Shown here: positions 10,562-20,770 of the stretch, in pieces
How the letters are laid out: each line of letters begins with the position of its first letter
How positions within the stretch are numbered: position 1 is the stretch's first letter
Assembly (NCBI GenBank): GCA_028994555.1
Contig: JARDVN010000001.1
Location: 1,860,001 to 1,924,000 of the forward strand
Length of the DNA: 64,000 nucleotides
From: Citrobacter amalonaticus
GTDB lineage: Bacteria; Pseudomonadota; Gammaproteobacteria; Enterobacterales; Enterobacteriaceae
Direction: 5' to 3'
The notes under the pieces: generated by a model
What the model was told of the DNA's origin: nothing
The model's input: only the letters and a program-made list of their open reading frames with translations
Databases searched by the model: none
Made by a program: the position numbers and the translations under genes

Positions 10562-12271
10562 TCCATATCCTCCTGATCGGCCAGTACCGCCCCCCTGAGC
10601 GGCGGGTAATGCCCAGCGGCGATAAAGGCGCAGAAAACCACGCGGCACTTCTTTATAGACTGGCTTCCAGATTTCACGGCGTTGGGCGAGTGTCGCTTCA
10701 TCCACATGCAGAGTGAGCAAACGCGCTGGAATGTCGATGGCGATCTCGTCGCCATCCTCTACCAGCCCCAGCGCGCCGCCTTCAGTGGCTTCCGGTGAAA
10801 TATGGCCGACGAACAACCCGCGGTTGGAACCGGAAAAACGTCCGTCGGTGATCAGCGCACAACTGTCAGAAAGTCCCATCCCTTCAAGGCATTTCATCGG
10901 CTTATACATTTCCGGCATGCCCGGCCCGCCTTTGGGTCCTTCGTAGCGCAACACCAGCACGCTACCCGGCTTAATATTGCCTGACATGATGGCGTCGACC
11001 GACTCCTGTTCGCTGTTGAATACCACGGCCGGGCCACGAAAGGTCATCAGATTTTCAGGGACGGCGGCGGGTTTCACTACGCAGCCCAGTGGTGACAGAT
11101 TGCCATGCAGAACAGCGACGCCTGCTTCACTGCGCACCGGGATTGCCAGCGAACGAATCACTTCCGGACGCGTGGTTTTGTGCCCTTCAGCCAACAGCTC
11201 TGCTTTGGTTTTTCCGACCACGGTCAGCGCATCGCGGTTCATCAGTGCTGCAATTTCATGCTCAACGGCACGAACGCCACCCGCTTCCCAGAAATCGATC
11301 ATGTCATGTTCAGAAGCCGGGTAGAGCGACGCGACCAGCGGCACCTGATGGCTGAGCTTATCGAAGGAGGAAAGCGGTAAATGCCCCAGTTCCGCTTCGT
11401 AATGAATAGCCTGAAGATGAAGAATGGCGTTGGTGGAACCGCCCGTCGCCAGCAGATAGACCATGGCGTTATGAATGGATTCTGGCGTGATTATCTGGCG
11501 CGCGTTAATCCCCTCACGCACCAGGGTTACAGCCTGTTTTCCGGTTTCTACTGCACAGACGCGTCGTTCCTGCGAAACGGCGGGCAGCGTACTGCTACCC
11601 GGCAGGCTCATGCCCAGTACTTCCGCGATACAGCACATGGTGTTCGCTGTACCGTACATGGTGCAGGAGCCCGGCCCGGGTTCGGCGATATTTTCGATGT
11701 AGGCGAATTCCTCTTCGGTTATTTCACCCCGCGTTTTCCAGCCAATGGCTTCCGTGACGATATTTCCGTCCCAGTGTTTGCCTTTGTACTCTGCCGGATA
11801 CATCGGACCGCCGTTGACCATAATGGCAGGGATATCCAGACGGGCCGCCGCCATCAGCATGGCAGGCACGATTTTGTCACACGAACCAAGTAACACCATG
11901 CCGTCAAAGCGGTGAGCGCGCATCATGCTCTCAATCGACATAGCGATCACTTCCCGGGCGGCAAGGATGTAGCGCATCCCCAGATGCCCTTCGGCGATGC
12001 CGTCGCAAGGGGCGATAGTGCCGAATACCATCCCTACGCCGCCCGCTTCGTCGATGCCTTTAAGCACGTTTGCCGTGAGTTCATTGAGATTGGCATGCCC
12101 GGCGGTGGCATTGGTGTAACTGTTGACCACCGCAATCACCGGACGGCGCAGTTGTTCGTCTGTGTGGCCCATGGATTTATACAGGGCGCGTTTTAACGCG
12201 CCATCATCACCCTCGAGGATGGGGCTGAAATGCGTGCCACAACTGGCACATCCTCCACATTCACTCTTCAT
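10558..12271 (-). CDS. IlvD/Edd-family sugar-acid dehydratase (predicted; one apparent frameshift)
   Basis: Iron-sulfur dehydratase that would turn an aldonate into a 2-keto-3-deoxy acid. Cluster cysteines are visible in [10 protein letters not shown] (Cys131) and [11 protein letters not shown] (Cys203). The position that is Cys in [2Fe-2S] relatives is Gly here (TAGHANL), as in E. coli IlvD, which suggests the [4Fe-4S] type. The C-terminal [11 protein letters not shown] and ITDGRFSG motifs are intact. The N-terminus carries an odd CGGCASCG motif. I prefer ATG 12271 over ATG 12289 because AAAGAGA precedes it. The run 10590-10595 has six C where five are expected; corrected, it ends [12 protein letters not shown] with 570 residues. 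A real IlvD for valine synthesis would sit with ilv genes, so a sugar acid is the likelier substrate. Confidence 0.82.
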
Positions 12272-12291
12272 AGCATTCTCTTTCATCATGG

Positions 12292-13647
12292 TTAATTAGT
12301 GTGTTGGGAAGCGTCGTGCTGCCCATTGAGTTGTTCAGGACGTGGCTGACGTTTTGGGTTGGCAAGCCGGGCGGGTAACAGCAGGATCAGCGGCACGACG
12401 AGTAGCAGGAAACCGGCGAGAATATACAGCCCGCCGTCAGTGCTGCCGGTTGTGTCTTTCAGCCAGCCGAGTACCGTGGGGCCAAAGAACCCGGCGAGAT
12501 TGCCGACGGAGTTCACCAGTGCGATGCCTGCGGCGGCAGCGGTGCCGGAAAGCATTGCCCCCGGCAGGCTGATATAGGTTGGGATCAATGCCAGCGTGCC
12601 GGACATGGCAAGGCAAATCCAGGCCATCATCCAGAATGTCGAGCCGCTACAATAAGCGCTGAGCGCCAGACCCACGCAGCCAATCAATGCAGGAATGGCG
12701 ATATGCCAGCGGCGTTCCTGTTTGAGATCGGAATGGCGACTGTTCCAGACCATAAACGCTGCGCCGAAAACATAAGGTAGCGCCGCCAGCAGACCAATGT
12801 GCAGGTCATCGCTGATGCCGGAACTTTTGATGATCGACGGCAGCCAGAAGTTGATGCCGTAATAACCGATGTTGAAGCTGAAGAAAATTAACGCCAGCAG
12901 CCAGACATAACCATTGCGGAACATGGCGCTCAGCGTGCTGCTGGCCTGGCCCGCATTGGCCTGTTCACGATTGTGGTTATCGCGAGCCAGGTCGCTGAGA
13001 ATGATCAGCTTTTCAGCGTCGTTCAGCCATTTAGCTGATTTCACGTCATTATCGAGATAGCGCAGCACCACGAAAGCCAGCAGGAATGACGGAATGGCTT
13101 CGACCAGGAACAGCCACTGCCAGTTATGGAGGCCGTCCACACCTTCAAACAGTTTCAGGATAAGGCCGGACAGTGGGCTGCCGATGATGGTGGAGAGAGG
13201 CGTGACCAGAATAAACAGCCCCAGCGTACGCGCCGAGCGCCATGAAGGAAACCACAGCGTCAGATAGAACACGATCCCCGGGAAGAATCCCGCTTCCGCC
13301 ACACCGAGCAGGAAACGCAGCACATAGAACTGTGTGGGTGTGGTAACAAAAATCATCGCGGCGGAAAGAATGGCCCACGTGGCCATAATACGGGCTATCC
13401 AGAAGCGCGGGCCAAAGCGCTGCATCAACAGGTTACTCGGCAACTCAAACAGAAAATAACCGATAAAGAAGATGCCTGCGCCAAGTCCATATACCGTATC
13501 GCTGAAGTTCAGCGCATCCTGCATATGCAGTTTGGCGAACCCGACGTTGACGCGATCCAGGTAGGCAAAGAAGTAGCAGAGGATCAAAAACGGGATCAGT
13601 CTGCGGGTCACTTTACGGTAAACGCTGTCTTCAGTAGTCGTTGTCAT
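12292..13647 (-). CDS. MFS transporter, anion:cation symporter family (sugar-acid uptake)
   Basis: A 451-residue twelve-helix MFS protein. The start [20 protein letters not shown] and the segment [20 protein letters not shown] are typical of the ACS family (relatives of ExuT, GudP, DgoT and tartrate carriers), which import organic anions such as hexonates with protons or Na+. It ends two bases before the first possible start of the dehydratase gene, so it is tightly coupled in the operon. Predicted job: uptake of the aldonate on which the dehydratase acts. The frame is intact. Confidence 0.85.
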   Translation of the reverse strand: MTTTTEDSVYRKVTRRLIPFLILCYFFAYLDRVNVGFAKLHMQDALNFSDTVYGLGAGIFFIGYFLFELPSNLLMQRFGPRFWIARIMATWAILSAAMIFVTTPTQFYVLRFLLGVAEAGFFPGIVFYLTLWFPSWRSARTLGLFILVTPLSTIIGSPLSGLILKLFEGVDGLHNWQWLFLVEAIPSFLLAFVVLRYLDNDVKSAKWLNDAEKLIILSDLARDNHNREQANAGQASSTLSAMFRNGYVWLLALIFFSFNIGYYGINFWLPSIIKSSGISDDLHIGLLAALPYVFGAAFMVWNSRHSDLKQERRWHIAIPALIGCVGLALSAYCSGSTFWMMAWICLAMSGTLALIPTYISLPGAMLSGTAAAAGIALVNSVGNLAGFFGPTVLGWLKDTTGSTDGGLYILAGFLLLVVPLILLLPARLANPKRQPRPEQLNGQHDASQHTN

Positions 13648-13661
13648 TTTTGTGCTCTCGC

Positions 13662-15080
13662 TTAATTAACCGCCGGGCGGTTTTCAGGCTGAGGGATGTC
13701 ACGCTGCCCGATATCGCGTAGTGCAGCGCCGCTCATCAGATTGCGTTCGATATGTTCCAGAGAGATATTTTTGGTTTCAGGGACAAACAGAATGGTCAGG
13801 CCGATGCAGATAACGTTGAGCACGCCATACAGCCAGAAGGTATTCGGGCTACCTATAGTGTCGATAAGCGTCAGGAAGGTCGCACCGATAATCATGTTGG
13901 CGATCCAGTTCGCCATGGTGGAGCAGGTGACGCCAAAGTCGCGTCCGGCAAGCGGTTGGATCTCCGAGCAGAGCACCCAGATCAGCGGGCCGGCGCTCAT
14001 CGCAAAACCGGTAATAAAGATCAGCAGTACGGCAACGGCGACGTATTGTTCAGTCAGGCCAGTGATCCCGCTGTAGAACATATAACCGAGGATCCCCATA
14101 CATACCGCCATCACGGCATAACCCAGTTTCAGGATGGGCTTGCGACCCCAGCGATCCACCAGACCAATGGCGATAAACGTGGCTAAAACGTTGGTCAATC
14201 CGGCGATCACCGTGCCCCACATTTGCTCATGAACGGTGGCGAAACCGGCAATCTCAAAAATCTTTGGCGCGTAATACATGATGACGGTCATGCCGGTGAA
14301 CTGCTGCATAAACTGCAGCAGAATCCCCAGACCGGTTGAGCGACGGAAATGGCGATTGTTGCGAAATAACTGCCAGCCGCGCTGCTTCATCTTCACGCTT
14401 TCACGGATCTGCTCCAGTTCTTCACGTGCCTCACGCTGACTGTTACGCAGCAGACACAGGACTTTTTCCGCCAGCGCGTGCTTGTCTTTCATCGCCAGCC
14501 AGCGAGGACTTTCCGGTAACGTCAGCACGCCAATAAACAAAATGATCGCCGGGAAGGTAATCACGCCAAGCATCCAGCGCCAGTGTCCGCCTCCGCTCAA
14601 GAGGGTGTCAGAAATGAACGCGGCCAGGATGCCGATGGTTATCATCAACTGGTACAGTGAAATCATGCTGCCGCGGATGTTTTCTGCTGCAATTTCAGAC
14701 AGGTACAACGGCGCGGTGAAAGAGGCAACACCCACCGCCAGACCGAGAATAAAGCGAGAAATGGCAAGCACTTCCATGCTGGCGGAAAAAGCACAACCGA
14801 CGGAGCCGACAATAAACAGCAGAGCGCCGAGCAACAGGCTTTTACGACGACCGAGCGCAGAGGACATTGGACCGCTGCCCAGCGCGCCTAGTGCCGCACC
14901 GAACATCATGATGCTGACCACGATTTCCTGTTGGTGGCTGCTGAGCTGGAATTCCTGGGCAAGAAACGGCAGCGCGCCCGCGATAACGCCCATATCCAGA
15001 CCAAACAGCAGGCCTGCCAGGGCAGCCAGGAAGCAGACGCTCAGCGCCTGTCGGTTGAGAGTCGAAGAAGATGTCGTCAT
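13662..15080 (-). CDS. MFS sugar:proton symporter, AraE/GalP-like
   Basis: A 472-residue sugar porter. Family signatures are visible: AGLLFGLDMGVIAGALPF (helix 1), LGRRKSL, the PESPRW box, QQFTGMTVIMYYAP, GRKP and PETKN. The strongest resemblance I recall is to E. coli AraE (same length, similar IERNLMSGAALRDIG tail) and GalP. It would import a free pentose or hexose, complementing the neighbouring acid transporter. The start is ATG 15080 with AAAGG upstream. A longer ORF reaching 15284 is an artefact of frameshifts in the lactonase gene. The window also has the true ara operon at 57-62 kb, which does not include this gene. Confidence 0.87.
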   Translation of the reverse strand: MTTSSSTLNRQALSVCFLAALAGLLFGLDMGVIAGALPFLAQEFQLSSHQQEIVVSIMMFGAALGALGSGPMSSALGRRKSLLLGALLFIVGSVGCAFSASMEVLAISRFILGLAVGVASFTAPLYLSEIAAENIRGSMISLYQLMITIGILAAFISDTLLSGGGHWRWMLGVITFPAIILFIGVLTLPESPRWLAMKDKHALAEKVLCLLRNSQREAREELEQIRESVKMKQRGWQLFRNNRHFRRSTGLGILLQFMQQFTGMTVIMYYAPKIFEIAGFATVHEQMWGTVIAGLTNVLATFIAIGLVDRWGRKPILKLGYAVMAVCMGILGYMFYSGITGLTEQYVAVAVLLIFITGFAMSAGPLIWVLCSEIQPLAGRDFGVTCSTMANWIANMIIGATFLTLIDTIGSPNTFWLYGVLNVICIGLTILFVPETKNISLEHIERNLMSGAALRDIGQRDIPQPENRPAVN

Positions 15081-15103
15081 AACATTACCTTTCTTATTCC
15101 CGG

Positions 15104-15972
15104 TCAGAGCCTGAAGCGGTTCGCAGGTCTGCCCGTGTAGGGGGGTTTTTATGCTGATAAGTGCACCGTCGATGCTGCCAGGACTCAGCAGTCCATCGCG
15201 TGCGGAAGTAATAAAAAAGATCGGAAAATTCAGGTCCGCCAAGCGTACAGCTACTGGGTTGGCATACCGGCAGCGGCAGGTCATAGAGCGGCGTCATGGT
15301 TGTTTTCTTTAATGCCGCAACAGTTAGTAAAGACGAGCCCCAGCGAGCGTTTATCAACAGGCCATCGGTGGTGAGCGCTGAACCGTCCGGAATGCCGGGA
15401 ACGGTCCAGGATTGCTCAATAATCAGCGCATCGGTGGTTTCCCTCGCGCAGTGAATTTGATGACGAAGGGAATCGGCAAACCAGACGTAGTCGTCGTACC
15501 ACTGCAGCGTGTTGGGCACCTGCTGTGCGCCGAGCATCTTTTTTGCTTCACCGCCCGCGGCATCCAGCCGATACCACGCGCCAGACGTCTCTATCGCTTT
15601 TGGATCCATCGTGCTGAACCACAGCGATCCGTCTGGCGCTATCGCCGCTTCATTGGGGCGCTTCCCTTTTTCCACTTCCGGCCACGGTGAAAGCAATGTT
15701 TTCGTGAGGCTGAGGTAGTCATAACGCCAGATCCCGCTTTGACTGACTGCAATGAACACGTCCTGAAGCGTGGTTAACAGCACGGCGCTGGTAAACTCTG
15801 GCACCTCGTGTATTTCAGTACGTTGAGCCTGCGGCCAGTGGCGCAGCAGTTTCCCCGCCAGAATGTCGACCCACAACAGAGAAGCGCTGCGCTCACACCA
15901 GATCGGTGTTTCACCAAGCTGCGCCCGGTAATCGCCAACACAACGCAGGTTGTCTGCCATCAAGCGATTCAT
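15104..15972 (-). CDS. SMP-30/gluconolactonase-family lactonase (two apparent frameshifts)
   Basis: Six-bladed beta-propeller metal-dependent lactonase that would hydrolyse an aldonolactone. Likely metal ligands are the Glu in LGETPIW, the Asn in QQVPNTLQW and the Asp in GIPDGSAL; APDGSLWFS is also typical. The start is ATG 15972 with AGGTG upstream, overlapping closely the end of the aldolase gene. The A run 15214-15219 (six for five) and the G run 15140-15145 (six for five) break the frame. Removing one base from each gives a 288-residue protein ending GRPANRFRL, normal for the family. Without the second correction it would read straight into the transporter. Confidence 0.83.
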
Positions 15973-15974
15973 CG

Positions 15975-16619
15975 TTATTGCACCTGCTCCCATGCCTGGC
16001 GGTATGCGTCGGCGCGTTTCGCCAGTTCATCCAGCGGCATTCCTGCCTGATAAAGTGCGCCACCCAGCCCGAAACCGTTGGCTCCGGCCTGCACGTAGCG
16101 CTGCATTTGGTCCGTATCCGGGCGAATTCCGCCCACCGGTAAACAGGCAAGATTGCGGGGAAGAACCGCGCGGAGCGCTTTTAATAATTCCGGGGAAAGC
16201 TGTTCCGCCGGGAACAGTTTCAGGGCGCTGGCACCCGCGTCTAGCGCGGCAAACGCTTCTGTTGGCGTCATCACGCCAGGCAGACTCACCATGTTGCGCT
16301 GACGGGTGCGCTGAATAACAGCGGCATCGGCATTTGGTGAGATAATCAACTGACCGCCTGCTTCAGCCACTTCGTCGACCTGCGTGGCAGTTAACACCGT
16401 ACCCGCGCCAATCTTTGCGTTATTGCCAGCGCACTGGCGCATCAGTCGAATAGATTCCAGGGCTGATGGACTATTGAGCGGCACTTCCAGCCAGCGGAAT
16501 CCGGCTTCAATCAGAATTTCTGCGGCGCTCACTGCATCCTTTGGCGTAATACCGCGAAGAATAGCAATCAGCGGCAGCGGTTCTTTTCGCCAGTGTTCAA
16601 AAAAAATCTCTGGGGTCAT
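15975..16619 (-). CDS. dgoA: 2-dehydro-3-deoxy-6-phosphogalactonate aldolase, DgoA-like
   Basis: A 214-residue KDPG/KDPGal-type class I aldolase: cleaves 2-keto-3-deoxy-6-phosphogalactonate (or an epimer) to pyruvate and glyceraldehyde 3-phosphate. Conserved features: LIAILRGITP (residues 17-26), the catalytic Glu45 in LEVPLNSP, GAGTVLT, the Schiff-base Lys134 in ALKLFPAEQ, and PVGGIRPD. It is closer to E. coli DgoA than to Eda. The ATG at 16619 overlaps the kinase stop (ATGA). As written it is fused to the kinase by one extra base at 16665-16670. Its own frame is intact. Confidence 0.87.
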   Translation of the reverse strand: MTPEIFFEHWRKEPLPLIAILRGITPKDAVSAAEILIEAGFRWLEVPLNSPSALESIRLMRQCAGNNAKIGAGTVLTATQVDEVAEAGGQLIISPNADAAVIQRTRQRNMVSLPGVMTPTEAFAALDAGASALKLFPAEQLSPELLKALRAVLPRNLACLPVGGIRPDTDQMQRYVQAGANGFGLGGALYQAGMPLDELAKRADAYRQAWEQVQ

Positions 16620-17521
16620 GCGTGTGTCTCCTGTAGCTGTGTATAAAGAGCGGCCATGCCGTGTAAAAAAGCAGGTATCACCGTCGGCAATACGCAATGA
16701 AATTTGCATTGCTTTTGCAGCGTGCAGATAGCGTTGGCAAAGCGCAGGCGAGCCGACGAGCCAGTTCTCTTTTTCTGCAGACATGCTGGAGAGCTCATAA
16801 CCAATCAGCAGCCCAGAGAGATAGCTGTGAATCGATGACGGCTCCAGTTCGTTATTCAGGCGACGGGTACGAGCAGAAAAAATGAGATGGCTGAAGGGGA
16901 TATGCGCCTGGGCGGTCAATACGCCTTTCATAAAGGCGTCACTATCATCCTGCTGTTCTGGTAACGCCCGCCCCAACAACGAGTGTTGACTGAGCAGCGA
17001 AAAGAGTTCGCCCGTCATTAGCGTGGTGAAATGGGTGATTTCACCGTGGCTCAGTTGGGCGTGTTTGCTGTGAGTGCCAGGCAAAATGGCGTAAACCTCA
17101 TCTGCCGGATGAAGAGTATTCAGTCCCATCAACTGGACCTCTTCACCGCGCATCACGTCGGGTAAGCCGAACGCACTGTCGGAGTTTACGCCGGGAATAA
17201 TCCATGCCTGGCTGCCCCATGGCGTGGTCATGGGTAGCGCATTTTTCCGCAACGTTTGCGCCGAAGCGGGGGGTGAAAACGTACGGTACTTCTTGCCAGC
17301 CCTGCTGTGAACCGACCATCCCAGCCATTACCACCGGAAGTGCGCCGTGCTCGTTGAGCCACGGTTCCAGGTGCTGATGCAGCGTAGCGCCAAATTCCGC
17401 TTTAGTAAGAGAAAGTAACCCGCATGCTTTTGATATTGAAGCAATAACCTGCTGGTAATTGAGTAAAAATGCACGAAAGTTGGTCGTGCCCCAGTCGACG
17501 GCGATCCAGTGTTTTTTTCAT
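16616..17521 (-). CDS. dgoK: 2-dehydro-3-deoxygalactonokinase, DgoK-like (three apparent frameshifts)
   Basis: ASKHA-fold kinase that phosphorylates 2-keto-3-deoxygalactonate with ATP. Reconstructed start: MKKHWIAVDWGTTNFRAFLL, with the phosphate-binding DWGTTN motif. Further matches are VVMAGMVGSQQGW, WIIPG, MRGEEVQLMG, LPGTHSKHA, LTGELFSLL and SGLLIGYE, all as in E. coli DgoK. Three runs each carry one extra base: T 17512-17518 (seven for six, hiding the start), G 17268-17273 and A 16665-16670 (six for five). Corrected length is 300 residues (E. coli 292). Paired operators lie directly upstream. Confidence 0.86.
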
Positions 17522-17523
17522 TT

Positions 17524-17558
17524 CATGTAATACAAATAAGTTAATCTTGTAATACAAG
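17524..17558. promoter_or_regulatory. Two copies of a TTGTAATACAA-type operator before dgoK
   Basis: CTTGTAATACAAG (17546-17558) is a perfect 13-bp palindrome about a central A. CATGTAATACAAA (17524-17536) is a near copy starting 22 bp away, about two helical turns. Palindromes of this kind are typical targets of FCD-type GntR repressors, and the gntR gene lies next door. The nearer copy almost touches the kinase start. Confidence 0.65.
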
Positions 17559-17581
17559 AATGCTAGAGCAAAAAAACACCA

Positions 17582-17600
17582 CGATCTGTGAGAGAGATCG
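17582..17600 (-). terminator. Weak hairpin between gntR and dgoK
   Basis: CGATCT-N7-AGATCG stem-loop. Read on the minus strand it is followed within about 12 bases by a T-run. It may partly uncouple gntR from the structural genes. Six base pairs only, so the call is tentative. Confidence 0.35.
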
Positions 17601-17619
17601 AAATTATGTCAGTGAGGGA

Positions 17620-18351
17620 TTAAAGAAGATGATCAACGCAGGCGGGGCGATCCTGCCAGATACTTTTTCCGGCGGCATGCAGCAGAATACTGCGCATAAA
17701 TGCCCTCGCGTCATCTGCCTGGCGCAGGCGAATGGCTTCAAACAATTGAAAATGCTCATCCACCGCCGTTTTCGTCTCATGCAGATCTTCTTCCAGCGTC
17801 TGACGGAAAGAGAGGACCATCGCGGCGCTAAGCGCATTGCCCAGTGCCAGCAGGAAAGGGTTGTGTGTGGCTCGCAGGAGTGCCTGGTGGAAGGCGACAT
17901 CGCCGGCTTCAAATTTGGTTTTTTCAGCTTCCAGCTGACCGCTTCGCATCAGTGTGAGCGCATCTTCCATTGCGGCCAGATCGTGACCATTGGCATTCAG
18001 CGCCGCAAGCGTGGCGACATTGGGTTCAAACATCAGACGCGTGACCATCAGTTGTTCCACCAGTTCGGCATCGACTTTACCTGTCGCCAGCCAGTTCAGG
18101 ACATCGATATCCAGCAAGCTCCACTGGTCGCGGGCATTGACGGTGCTACGCTTTTTCGCCTGAATAGAGATAAGTCCTTTGGCGGCGAGTGTTGCTAACG
18201 CATTGCGTAGCGAGGTACGTGAGACGTTGTACTCGGTCGCCAGTTCATTTTCACCTGGCAGCGCGCTGCCTGCCGCCAGTTCGCCGCGCAGAATGCGCCC
18301 GGCAAGATGCTGGGTAACGGATTCGGAGAGACTGGCCTGCACGACTTTCAT
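17620..18351 (-). CDS. GntR/FCD-family transcriptional regulator (DgoR-like)
   Basis: A 243-residue FadR-subfamily GntR regulator. The N-terminal winged helix is clear: LAGRILRGELAAGSALPGE, then ELATEYNVSRTSLRNAL (about residues 36-52). The C-terminal FCD ligand-binding domain has the metal-site type residues of D...H (GDVAFHQALLRATHN) and VDEHFQLFEAI...A. Such proteins usually repress sugar-acid genes and release on binding the acid or its keto-deoxy product. It is the first gene of the minus-strand cluster and divergent from rihC, with only 94 bp between them. The frame is intact. Confidence 0.85.
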   Translation of the reverse strand: MKVVQASLSESVTQHLAGRILRGELAAGSALPGENELATEYNVSRTSLRNALATLAAKGLISIQAKKRSTVNARDQWSLLDIDVLNWLATGKVDAELVEQLMVTRLMFEPNVATLAALNANGHDLAAMEDALTLMRSGQLEAEKTKFEAGDVAFHQALLRATHNPFLLALGNALSAAMVLSFRQTLEEDLHETKTAVDEHFQLFEAIRLRQADDARAFMRSILLHAAGKSIWQDRPACVDHLL

Positions 18352-18445
18352 TGCATTTCCTGGCTAAATACCTTCACAGTGATGGGCTATATAGTAAGCT
18401 AAATGACAGCAAAATGGCTAATAAACGCATAAGGGAGAATCACTT

Positions 18446-19365
18446 ATGGAACGTCTGCCCATTATTCTCGATACCGATCCGGGCATTGATGATGCTGCGG
18501 CGATTGCCGCCGCGCTGTTTGCCCCGCAGCTCGATCTACAACTGATGACCACGGTTGCCGGAAACGTCTCCGTGGAGAAAACCACCCGCAACGCCCTGCA
18601 ACTGCTGCATTTCTGGAATGCCGATGTGCCTCTGGCACAGGGCGCTGCCACGCCGCTGTTGCGCCCGCTACGCGACGCCGCCTATGTTCACGGTGAATCC
18701 GGTATGGAAGGTTACGACTTTGTCGGCCATGACCGGCAGCCGCTGGCGAAACCTGCGTTTATCGCCCTTCGTGACGCGCTGATCAGCGCCCCGCAGCCGA
18801 TCACGCTGGTGGCGATCGGTCCGCTGACGAATATTGCGCTGTTGCTGATGCACTATCCGGAGTGCACCTTCAACATCCGCCGTCTGGTGATCATGGGCGG
18901 TTCTGCCGGGCGGGGGGAACTTCACCCCTAATGCCGAATTCAATATCGCGGTTGATCCGGAAGCCGCAGCGCGCGTATTCCAGAGTGGTATTGAGATTGT
19001 GATGTGTGGGCTGGATGTCACAAACCAGGCGATGTTGACGCCGGATTATCTGGCCTCGCTGCCCGCCCTCAATCGCACGGGGAAGATGTTACATGCCTTG
19101 TTCAGCCACTATCGCAGCGGAACAATGCGCACCGGCGTGCGAATGCACGACCTTTGCGCGATTGCCTGGCTGGTGCGTCCGGAACTGTTTACCGTCAAGC
19201 CATGTTTTGTCGCGGTTGAAACCCGGGGGGGACTATACCGCAGGGACCACCGTGGTGGATATTGAGGGGCGAATGAGCCAACCGGCGAATGTGCAGGTTG
19301 CGCTGGATATTGATGTTGCAGGTTTCCAGCAGTGGGTGGCGGAGGTTCTGGCGCTGGCACCGTAA
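18446..19365 (+). CDS. rihC: Ribonucleoside hydrolase RihC (two apparent frameshifts)
   Basis: Cytosolic hydrolase splitting purine and pyrimidine ribonucleosides into base and ribose. The N-terminal Ca-binding motif DTDPGIDDA and the central [10 protein letters not shown] and [14 protein letters not shown] segments mark the inosine-uridine nucleoside hydrolase family. The G run 18912-18917 (six for five) and the G run 19225-19231 (seven for six) break the frame. Corrected, it continues [15 protein letters not shown] and later [14 protein letters not shown], with 305 residues (E. coli 304). It stands alone, with GGGAGA as ribosome-binding site before ATG 18446. Confidence 0.94.
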
Positions 19366-19523
19366 ACCCAAACGCCAATAACGGTATGGCGAGATTTATT
19401 CCAGATCGTCATGCCTTTTACTGATATCACTCTCTGTTTATCATTAAATTCTAATTATCGACGTTTTTGGCTAGCGGCATGACACTGTGCTGGTTAATCT
19501 GAAAACGATTTACATCATTTTAA

Positions 19524-20361
<838 letters not shown>

Positions 20362-20415
20362 TCAATTATTACCTTTCGTGATGTGGTTATTGTAATCTCA
20401 ATACATTGATTACAT

Positions 20416-20440
20416 AGGGCAATATTTTTATTGCCCTTTT
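20416..20440 (+). terminator. Intrinsic terminator of dapB
   Basis: AGGGCAATA / TATTGCCCT stem with a TTTT loop, followed by TTT-A-TTTT. About 55 bp after the corrected dapB stop. Confidence 0.85.
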
Positions 20441-20582
20441 ATTTTGCTTGCTACAGGTGATTTTCATTACGAATGCCGTAAAAATTTATCTTTTCTCTCT
20501 GTTTTACGTTACCTGAATGTAAATTTTGACCAGATGGTCCACTTTTTCGAAGCCTGAGGCTATTTTCTACGCATAATTGTTC

Positions 20583-20598
20583 ACGCAAGCGTTTTCCT
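20583..20598. promoter_or_regulatory. PurR operator of carAB
   Basis: ACGCAAGCGTTTTCCT closely matches the PurR consensus ACGCAAACGTTTNCNT. In E. coli carAB the upstream promoter is repressed through a PurR site in the same relative place. It sits in the 458-bp gap 20362-20819, which holds the carAB promoters and no gene that I can support. Confidence 0.7.
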
Positions 20599-20770
20599 GC
20601 CAGGGTTAGCTGATCTTTTTTGCCTGTTAAATCCTTTGATCTCATCCTGAGTCGCAAAAGAATATAAAAAATACCGCCTTTAAGTTGACTTTTGCCTGCC
20701 ATATCTCCAGAATGCCGCCGTTTGCCAGAAATCCGCGGGTAAGCAAATTTGCATTGATCCATGCCATGAA

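Noticed and set aside
13662..15080. Calling the sugar symporter araE
   Set aside because: Similarity to AraE is strong, but its operon partners point to an oxidative pathway and GalP-like porters are hard to separate by eye, so no symbol is given.
8861..18351. Accessory cluster as an integrated phage or transposon
   Set aside because: No integrase, transposase, tRNA target or terminal inverted repeats were seen; only the 18-nt hairpin duplication hints at an insertion.
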